Origin: Candidatus Roizmanbacteria bacterium | Lineage (GTDB): Bacteria > Patescibacteriota > Microgenomatia > UBA1406 > GWC2-37-13 | Length of the DNA stretch: 8,264 nucleotides | Assembly (NCBI GenBank): GCA_016206365.1 | Contig: JACQRR010000058.1 | Location: forward strand, 1 to 8,264 | Reading direction: 5' to 3' | Shown here: in pieces, positions 4,267 through 8,264 of the stretch | Position numbering within the stretch: the stretch's first letter is position 1 | Layout of the letters: each line of letters begins with the position of its first letter | Notes under the pieces: generated by a model | Databases searched by the model: none | Told to the model about the DNA's origin: nothing | Seen by the model: the letters and a program-made list of their open reading frames with translations, nothing else | Position numbers and translations under genes: made by a program

Positions 4267-5295
4267 ATGGTAGACGACCTAATATGTCTTAATCTGGAAG
4301 AAAACATTTTGCGGGTTGCCAAAGCAAGTAATGCAGAAGGTAAAATTAATATCGACATTCTCGCTTACCAGTCTGACCTGCCGGCTTTTTTTGAATCAGA
4401 TACGCAAAAAGTTTTTAACGATGAGGCTCTACTGCTTAAGAAGCTCATTGACAATCTAAAACTTCGTAAAAAACCAGTTGATATCGTCATTCCTGACGGG
4501 TTTACCTACTCGCAAATTCTTTATATGCCGCGCCTCAAAGAAAAGGAACTTTTATCGGCGATTAAATATCAAGCAGATCAGTTTATTCCTATGTCAATCG
4601 AGGACACGTCTTTGGATTTGGAAATTCTTTATGAAGATAAACTCGCCAATAATTTACTCGTTCTTATTGTTGCTGCACCACAAAATTTAATTGAGAGGAT
4701 TCAGAGGCTTGCCGAACAGGTCGGACTTTTCCCTGAATCGATAGAAAATGAGTTGAGTGCAACCGGAAGATTTTTGGCAAATTTTTACAACCCGCCTTCT
4801 CCGGAGGGAGGATCTATTTTCATCAATTTAGGCTATTCCTCGACTAATTTTTATTTTTTTGACCACAAATTAAAGTTATTTATGGATAGTCACAGTTTTC
4901 AAGCCGGGCTGTCAGTTTTTTTGCGTGAAGCTCAAGCCGATATAAACGTAGATCTGGCAAAAGCTAAAGATTTACTAAAGAGGATTGGATTTTCGCAAGA
5001 TTCTTCTGTCGATTTAATTCAGATACTTCAACCAGCCGTAGATGTCTTATGCAGCGAATTACAAAAATTCATCAATTCGGTGCGAACTAAATTTCAGACC
5101 TCTTCTATTAGTCGTATCTACCTATTTAATTTAGCTAATGAAATAAATCTTATTGACAAAACAATTGAGAAATCTATCTCAATTCCTTCGGCAATCTTTG
5201 ACCCACTCCCGATTACAAAAAAAACAAGTAGCATCGAGCCATTTATTAGAGATTTGCCGTCATTTATCCCTGCAATTGGAGGATGTTTAGAATGA
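4267..5295 (+). CDS. pilM: PilM-like actin-fold protein of the type IV pilus platform
   Basis: A 342-aa cytoplasmic protein of the PilM family (FtsA/actin fold), which binds the N-terminal tail of PilN and couples the motor to the PilN-PilO platform. The best match is ELLSAIKYQADQFIPMSIED (residues 94-113), the counterpart of the family's A-I-R/K-x-E-A-E-x-Y-I-P-F block, followed by LDLEIL. INLGYSSTN (186-194) matches the second phosphate motif (usually D-I-G-x-S-S-T-N). The first phosphate motif, normally L-D-I-G, reads LNLE (8-11), and the usual G-G of the adenosine motif is replaced in IYLFNLANEINLID (284-297), so nucleotide binding is in doubt. It is near the usual length. A GGAGG close to its end serves pilN, whose start overlaps its stop as ATGA. 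It begins the pilM-pilN-pilO unit. Confidence 0.9.
   Translation: MVDDLICLNLEENILRVAKASNAEGKINIDILAYQSDLPAFFESDTQKVFNDEALLLKKLIDNLKLRKKPVDIVIPDGFTYSQILYMPRLKEKELLSAIKYQADQFIPMSIEDTSLDLEILYEDKLANNLLVLIVAAPQNLIERIQRLAEQVGLFPESIENELSATGRFLANFYNPPSPEGGSIFINLGYSSTNFYFFDHKLKLFMDSHSFQAGLSVFLREAQADINVDLAKAKDLLKRIGFSQDSSVDLIQILQPAVDVLCSELQKFINSVRTKFQTSSISRIYLFNLANEINLIDKTIEKSISIPSAIFDPLPITKKTSSIEPFIRDLPSFIPAIGGCLE
5278..5282 (+). promoter_or_regulatory. Strong Shine-Dalgarno of pilN
   Basis: GGAGG lies 9 bases before ATG 5292 and directly touches an in-frame ATG at 5283. The spacing decides for the 5292 start, which also forms the ATGA overlap with pilM. It is the only strong ribosome binding site seen in the window. 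Confidence 0.7.
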
Positions 5296-5864
5296 GAAAA
5301 AGAATCAATTTGCTAAAAGCCCAAAAAAGATTTATCTTCGGCGAACAAGTATTCAGCAAGCTCAAAACTGCTATTATGCTAATTTTTGTCTTTTTTTTGT
5401 TTATTTACGCGGCCTTTTATTATCTGCTATCGCAGCAAAAGCGGGAAATAGATGAACTAGCAACGCAAAAAAAAGAACTTATAGAGTTTTTCATTCAAAA
5501 TAAAGAAAAAGAAGCTAAATTTGTTTATTTCAGAAACAAGCAAAAGCAACTATCTGACATTTTGAAAGAAGACGTAAATTTTTTTCCTTACTACAATTTG
5601 CTTAAGGAAAGCCTCAACGCAGTTAATGCTAACGTACGGCTTGACTCTGTTTTAATTGACAAATCAAAGTCGGTTAAATTCAGCCTCGGCTTTGAGGACT
5701 ATTCAAGCCTTCTCAACTTTTTAAGTTTTGCCGAATCTGATGATTTTCTAAAAAATTTTAATCAGTTAGCTTTGGTTAACTTTAGTAAAAACGAAATTCA
5801 GGTAGCAAACAATGATTATAAGTTAAATTTTTCCGGCAAGTTTAGCAATTTAAATGAAAATTAA
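5292..5864 (+). CDS. pilN: PilN-like bitopic platform protein
   Basis: A 190-aa inner-membrane protein of the PilN family. The short cytoplasmic tail begins MRKRINLLKAQ, containing the I-N-L-L motif by which PilN docks onto PilM. One membrane segment lies at about residues 27-46, then a coiled-coil stretch QQKREIDELATQKKELIEFF and on to about 92, and a small alpha/beta domain (about 97-184) of the ferredoxin-like type that pairs with PilO outside the membrane. Length fits the family (about 180-220 aa). It overlaps pilM by 4 bases and pilO by 11 bases, so the three products are probably made in fixed ratio. The function follows from the family and the context; the C-terminal domain is not recognisable by residue motifs alone. 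Confidence 0.85.
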   Translation: MRKRINLLKAQKRFIFGEQVFSKLKTAIMLIFVFFLFIYAAFYYLLSQQKREIDELATQKKELIEFFIQNKEKEAKFVYFRNKQKQLSDILKEDVNFFPYYNLLKESLNAVNANVRLDSVLIDKSKSVKFSLGFEDYSSLLNFLSFAESDDFLKNFNQLALVNFSKNEIQVANNDYKLNFSGKFSNLNEN

Positions 5865-6543
5865 ATTTGAACACCGACTTAAAAGATTGATTAGGGAAAA
5901 TTTGCTTTACATTTTGGTTTTTTTCAGCTTAAATGTCATTTCGTTGTTTTTGTCAGTTGATTTTGTTCGACAATATCAAGAAAATAGAAAAAAAATAGAT
6001 TCGATTAGGAATGAAATTGATAAATATAATAAAGAAAAAGAGGTTTTAGACTTTAAAGATCAAGTCATACAGGGTGAGGCCGATCTTGACAATATGAATA
6101 GAGTTTTAACCCAATTGATACCCGCAAAAGAAGACTACTTCTCAATTATAGCATCTTTAGAAAATCTTTCCTTACAAACAAATTTTATTATAACTTCATA
6201 CAATATAGCTGTCGACAGTTCAACGCCGGAAAAATTGTCGATTCTGATCGAGGGACAGGGTGACCCAAATGACTTCTTAGAATTTTTGAAGACCTATAAT
6301 ATTGGTGGAGGAAGGCTCATTACTGCAGATAAAATTCAGTTTAGTCAAGAAACTTTTACAGGCGCTAGACTTAATATTAATGTCTACTCAGGGGCGGCCA
6401 GTACGCCTCAGCCTCTTGAAGCGCCGTCGCAGGTACAGGTAAGCATGCAACTCATAGAAACTCTAATGGAAAAAGTTCAAGTTGAGTTGAAAAGCGATGA
6501 GTCAAAGCTGAATGAGTATCCCACAAAATCAAACCCTTTTTGA
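5854..6543 (+). CDS. pilO: PilO-like bitopic platform protein
   Basis: A 229-aa membrane protein of the PilO family, partner of PilN. A basic N-terminus is followed by one membrane segment (about residues 17-36), a coiled coil rich in K, E and D (about 38-88), and an alpha/beta domain from AKEDYFSIIASLENLSLQTN (91-110) to LNINVYSG (173-180) with the typical helix GDPNDFLEFLKTY (136-148). Residues from 181 form a P/Q-rich linker and a charged helix ending in YPTKSNPF; this tail is longer than in most PilO proteins. No PilP or secretin gene follows. Its last five codons overlap the end of rpsP on the other strand, leaving no space for a terminator. Confidence 0.85.
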   Translation: MKIKFEHRLKRLIRENLLYILVFFSLNVISLFLSVDFVRQYQENRKKIDSIRNEIDKYNKEKEVLDFKDQVIQGEADLDNMNRVLTQLIPAKEDYFSIIASLENLSLQTNFIITSYNIAVDSSTPEKLSILIEGQGDPNDFLEFLKTYNIGGGRLITADKIQFSQETFTGARLNINVYSGAASTPQPLEAPSQVQVSMQLIETLMEKVQVELKSDESKLNEYPTKSNPF

Positions 6544-6792
6544 ATTGCTGGCGGATTTTCGCCGTTGTAGCTTTAATTTTCTTATTCCTTCCGATATGGT
6601 TGCTCCTCTCTGAAGCCAAAATTCAAGCTTTTCTTTATCGACCTCTAAAATGGGAGGATTAACTAAAGGATTATAAAAACCAATTTTTTCCAGGTAAGCG
6701 CCGCTTCTTTTCTTCTTTTTATCAATTACGACTATTCGATAGCTAGGATTCCCTTTTTTTCCTATACGCATTAATCTTATTGTTACTGCCAT
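6529..6792 (-). CDS. rpsP: Ribosomal protein S16
   Basis: An 87-aa protein of the small ribosomal subunit, which binds 16S rRNA and helps early 30S assembly. The N-terminus MAVTIRLMRIGKKGNPSYRIVVIDKK is the family signature, followed by YLEKIGFYNPL (33-43) and the end segment LEFWLQRGATISEGIRKLL-type sequence (57-75). Length is normal (about 80-90 aa). It lies 75 bases downstream of rnc, from which a repeat remnant separates it. No Shine-Dalgarno sequence is seen before its ATG; the AT-rich TATATT lies directly upstream. Its coding end overlaps that of pilO by 15 bases in convergent orientation. The usual partners rimM and trmD do not follow here. Confidence 0.96.
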   Translation of the reverse strand: MAVTIRLMRIGKKGNPSYRIVVIDKKKKRSGAYLEKIGFYNPLVNPPILEVDKEKLEFWLQRGATISEGIRKLKLQRRKSASNSKRV

Positions 6793-6811
6793 AATATAAT
6801 TTGCAATTTTT

Positions 6812-6863
6812 AATGTCTAGTCCTTCGATTTCACTCAGGACACGAATTTCGCAGTTGTCATTT
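6812..6863. repeat. Remnant of palindromic element A (solo arm) between rnc and rpsP
   Basis: ACGAATTTCGCA (6842-6853) plus GTTGTCATT equals the left end of element 2787-2938; with two bases before it, 23 bases (6840-6862) are identical to 2785-2807. No matching right arm follows, since the rnc stop codon comes 4 bases later. To the left lies GTCCT/AGGAC (6820-6824/6837-6841), an inner-type hairpin that in complete copies would be next to the right arm, so this is a rearranged or truncated remnant. Confidence 0.7.
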
Positions 6864-6867
6864 TTAA

Positions 6868-7557
6868 TTATATCATTTTCTCCAAGGTTTTTTTTGCCGC
6901 TTGTTCCTCGGCTTCCTTTTTTGACTTGCCTATTCCAACTCCATGTTTTTTTCCTTTTATCAATATTTCGATTTTAAAAATCCTGTTATGTTCTGGCCCA
7001 ACCTCTTCGAGTACTTTATAGGTTGGTGTAACTTTAAATTTTGCCTGAGTGTATTCCTGTAGTGAGCTTTTAGGCGATAAATACAATTTATTTTTTATTA
7101 TTTTGTCCAGTTTATCTGAGAATAGATATTTTAAAACAAAGCCATAAGCCGTTTCAAAACTATTGTCAATGAATATAGCACCTATAAACGCTTCAAAACA
7201 ATCGGCTATAATATTTTTATTCTTCCGACCATTTTCGTGGTCTTGACCTCTAGATAAGAAGAGATAGTCGCCTAAATTTAGCGATTTTGCCGCTTCAGCT
7301 AGACTTTCAGTCCTGACTATTGCCGCTTTGATCTCAGTATAGTCGCCTTCCCTAAGATGGGGATAGTTTTTATAGAGATAGACTGATGTAACAAGCGAAA
7401 GAACGCTATCACCCAAAAATTCAAGTTTTTCGTTTGAGGGAAGATAATAATTTCTGTGCTCATTCAGATAGGACCGATGCACAAAAACATTCTCCATGAT
7501 ATGCTTATTCCTGAAGTTCAAATTTAGTTTTTTTTCTAGTTCGCCTAAATTTTTCAT
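6868..7557 (-). CDS. rnc: Ribonuclease III
   Basis: A 229-aa double-strand-specific endoribonuclease that processes rRNA precursors and structured messages, with 2-nt 3' overhangs. The catalytic domain (about residues 1-155) holds the signature NEKLEFLGDSVL (42-53) and ADCFEAFIGAIFID (118-131); the metal-binding residues E46, D50, D119 and E122 are all present. The double-stranded RNA binding domain (about 163-229) shows SSLQEYTQ, the strand FKIEILIKGKKHGVGIG and the helix KSKKEAEEQAAKKTLEKM. Length is normal. Its ATG overlaps the nusB stop as ATGA. The hairpin-rich repeats of this window, when transcribed, are plausible substrates (inference). Confidence 0.96.
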   Translation of the reverse strand: MKNLGELEKKLNLNFRNKHIMENVFVHRSYLNEHRNYYLPSNEKLEFLGDSVLSLVTSVYLYKNYPHLREGDYTEIKAAIVRTESLAEAAKSLNLGDYLFLSRGQDHENGRKNKNIIADCFEAFIGAIFIDNSFETAYGFVLKYLFSDKLDKIIKNKLYLSPKSSLQEYTQAKFKVTPTYKVLEEVGPEHNRIFKIEILIKGKKHGVGIGKSKKEAEEQAAKKTLEKMI

Positions 7558-7913
7558 GGGTGTGATTCTAATATTTTACCCAATACGGCATTGATAAAAG
7601 CGTAAGCCTTCTCTCCTGACATTTCTTTAGCCAACTCCACTGCTTCGTCGATTGCCACTTTTTTAGGTGTTTTTTTTTCATAGATCAACTCATAAATACT
7701 CAATCTCAAAATAGAAAGGTCGGTCTTGGCTATATTTTGAATTGGATATCTAGGAGCATATGTTTTGATATAGCGATCAATCGTTTTTAACTTAGCGATA
7801 ATTTTTCCGGTTTTGACTTCTTCAGGATAAGGCAAATTATGATTAAGTTCGTTAAAACTTTGAGCGTAAAGATTCTGGACGATTTTTATTCTTTGAAGAT
7901 GGCGTGGATCCAT
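7554..7913 (-). CDS. nusB: Transcription antitermination factor NusB
   Basis: A 119-aa helical RNA-binding protein. With S10 (NusE) NusB binds boxA in the leader of rRNA operons and keeps RNA polymerase from terminating there. Recognisable segments are RIKIVQNLYAQ (8-18), IAKTDLSILRLSIYELIY (61-78) and the strongly conserved VAIDEAVELAKEMSGEKAYAFINAVLGKI (86-114). It is slightly shorter than usual (130-140 aa), mainly by a small N-terminal part. It overlaps rnc as ATGA, so both rRNA-maturation factors are made together. There is no Shine-Dalgarno sequence; the 86-base gap to rpmF is filled by heptamer repeats, each of which reads like a -10 box on this strand. Confidence 0.95.
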   Translation of the reverse strand: MDPRHLQRIKIVQNLYAQSFNELNHNLPYPEEVKTGKIIAKLKTIDRYIKTYAPRYPIQNIAKTDLSILRLSIYELIYEKKTPKKVAIDEAVELAKEMSGEKAYAFINAVLGKILESHP

Positions 7914-7929
7914 ATTTTTTTACCAAAAA

Positions 7930-7964
7930 AGTATAAAGTATGAAGTATTAAGTATTTAGTATTA
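7930..7964. repeat. Heptamer array AGTATNN, five units
   Basis: Five units of exactly seven bases: AGTATAA, AGTATGA, AGTATTA, AGTATTT, AGTATTA. Read on the minus strand, the direction of the genes, the units are NATACTN, which contain TATACT, CATACT and AATACT, similar to a -10 box. The array lies 16 bases upstream of nusB. Confidence 0.85.
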
Positions 7965-7979
7965 AATTACAAATCATTT

Positions 7980-8000
7980 TTATACCAGATACTAGATACT
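7980..8000. repeat. Inverted heptamer pair AGATACT facing the AGTATNN array
   Basis: AGATACT occurs twice in tandem (7987-8000), after a degenerate TTATACC (7980-7986). It is the reverse complement of the AGTAT heptamers at 7930-7964, so the two arrays can pair in 5-bp blocks separated by 2-base mismatches. The last base is part of the rpmF stop codon. The hairpin could act as a processing or weak termination site between rpmF and nusB (inference). Confidence 0.7.
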
Positions 8001-8149
8001 CACTTACCACAGTATTTGCATACTCTGTGGGGCAATTTTAATTTGCCGCAATTTTGACATTTTACCAGCTTGGGAAATTTAATACTTCTAGTACTCAGTC
8101 GTTTACCTTTTCTTCTAGTTGAGTGTTTTCGTTTTGGGAGAGGTGCCAT
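8000..8149 (-). CDS. rpmF: Ribosomal protein L32
   Basis: A 49-aa zinc-ribbon protein of the large ribosomal subunit. The basic N-terminus MAPLPKRKHSTRRKGKR corresponds to the family's M-A-V-P-K-R-K-x-S-x-x-R-R start, and the C-terminal half holds C31-x2-C34 and C44-x2-C47 around GKLKLPHRV, including the conserved L-P-H-R-V-C. All four zinc ligands are present. Length is slightly below the usual 55-60 aa. The reading frame is read directly from the minus strand, with TGA at 8002-8000. There is no Shine-Dalgarno sequence; TATACT lies 5 bases and TATAAT 14 bases before the ATG, suggesting a very short or absent leader. It is the first gene of the rpmF-nusB-rnc-rpsP block. Confidence 0.95.
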   Translation of the reverse strand: MAPLPKRKHSTRRKGKRLSTRSIKFPKLVKCQNCGKLKLPHRVCKYCGK

Positions 8150-8163
8150 TTTTTAGTATAATA

Positions 8164-8169
8164 ATTATA
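8164..8169 (-). promoter_or_regulatory. Candidate -10 box of rpmF
   Basis: TATAAT on the minus strand, followed by TATACT at 8160-8155. Either could serve as the -10 box. No good -35 hexamer lies at 16-18 bases, where the arm of the repeat element 8177-8260 begins, so the promoter call is weak. Confidence 0.3.
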
Positions 8170-8176
8170 ACGATTC

Positions 8177-8260
8177 ACGAGTTTCGCAGTTGTCATTGTC
8201 GTGGAATTTATCCCAATGAAAATCGGGACTCCTCAGGATGACAGGAAGTGCGAAACTCGT
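8177..8260. mobile_element. Palindromic element A3, short form, with partial target duplication
   Basis: An 84-bp element with perfect 12-bp arms, ACGAGTTTCGCA (8177-8188) and TGCGAAACTCGT (8249-8260), identical to those at 51-192. Its right 30 or so bases, from CTCCTCAGGATGACAGG onward, match the right end of element 2787-2938 with one difference. The left flank is AACGATTC (8169-8176), and the right flank begins AACG (8261-8264) before the window ends, as expected for an 8-bp target duplication. It sits directly upstream of the rpmF start region and has no coding capacity. Confidence 0.85.
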
Positions 8261-8264
8261 AACG

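Noticed and set aside
4070..4273. Plus-strand open frame of 67 codons between pilin 6 and pilM
   Set aside because: It is translated almost wholly from the MITE-like element; its peptide is the kind of spurious product such repeats give, and it has no ribosome binding site or family match.
4478..4690. Plus-strand open frame of 70 codons
   Set aside because: It lies in another frame wholly inside pilM.
862..5295. Recoding of TGA as glycine or tryptophan
   Set aside because: TGA ends the genes at many ATGA junctions, with the next gene starting there, so the standard bacterial code fits.

Overview
The window looks like a chromosomal segment of a Candidatus Patescibacteria (CPR) bacterium, probably of the Microgenomates type. 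This is inferred from several signs: AT-rich DNA, very tight gene packing, a cluster of short type IV pilins carrying an R-D-A-(K/E)-R-K motif after the membrane helix, a DNA polymerase III delta'-like protein with no P-loop, and ribosomal/RNA-processing genes in the order rpmF-nusB-rnc-rpsP. TGA is used as an ordinary stop, so code-25 lineages such as Gracilibacteria are excluded.

Plus strand, 203-6543: a delta'-like clamp-loader gene overlaps the first of six type IV prepilin genes. The first three pilins are short (129-147 aa) and related. The next three are longer and resemble FimT/GspH, PilV/GspI and PilW/GspJ in that order, i.e. the minor pilins that start pilus assembly. They are followed by pilM, pilN and pilO, the inner-membrane platform that links the cytoplasmic motor to the fibre. 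No PilP, PilQ or secretin is seen, as expected for a cell without an outer membrane. Most neighbouring genes overlap by 4 to 11 bases, usually as ATGA, with little or no Shine-Dalgarno sequence. The motor ATPases, PilC and the prepilin peptidase must lie elsewhere.

Minus strand, 8149-6529: rpmF (L32, not obvious because it is only 49 aa), nusB, rnc (RNase III) and rpsP (S16), a translation and RNA-processing block. It converges on pilO with a 15-base overlap of the two coding ends.

The unexpected content is a set of small, non-coding, multi-hairpin palindromic elements of 84-152 bp (51-192, about 1331-1460, 2787-2938, 4098-4220, 8177-8260, plus a remnant at 6812-6863). They share inner hairpin modules but carry different outer arms. 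One has 14-bp perfect terminal inverted repeats and a perfect 8-bp target duplication (TAGAAGTT); a second shows the first half of a likely 8-bp duplication cut off by the window edge. One element has inserted in frame into the leader peptide of the fifth prepilin. A heptamer tandem repeat has expanded inside the leader of the sixth prepilin, and a second, inverted heptamer array fills the rpmF-nusB gap. The cleavable prepilin leader appears to be a tolerated landing site for repeats. No intergenic stretch exceeds about 200 bases.
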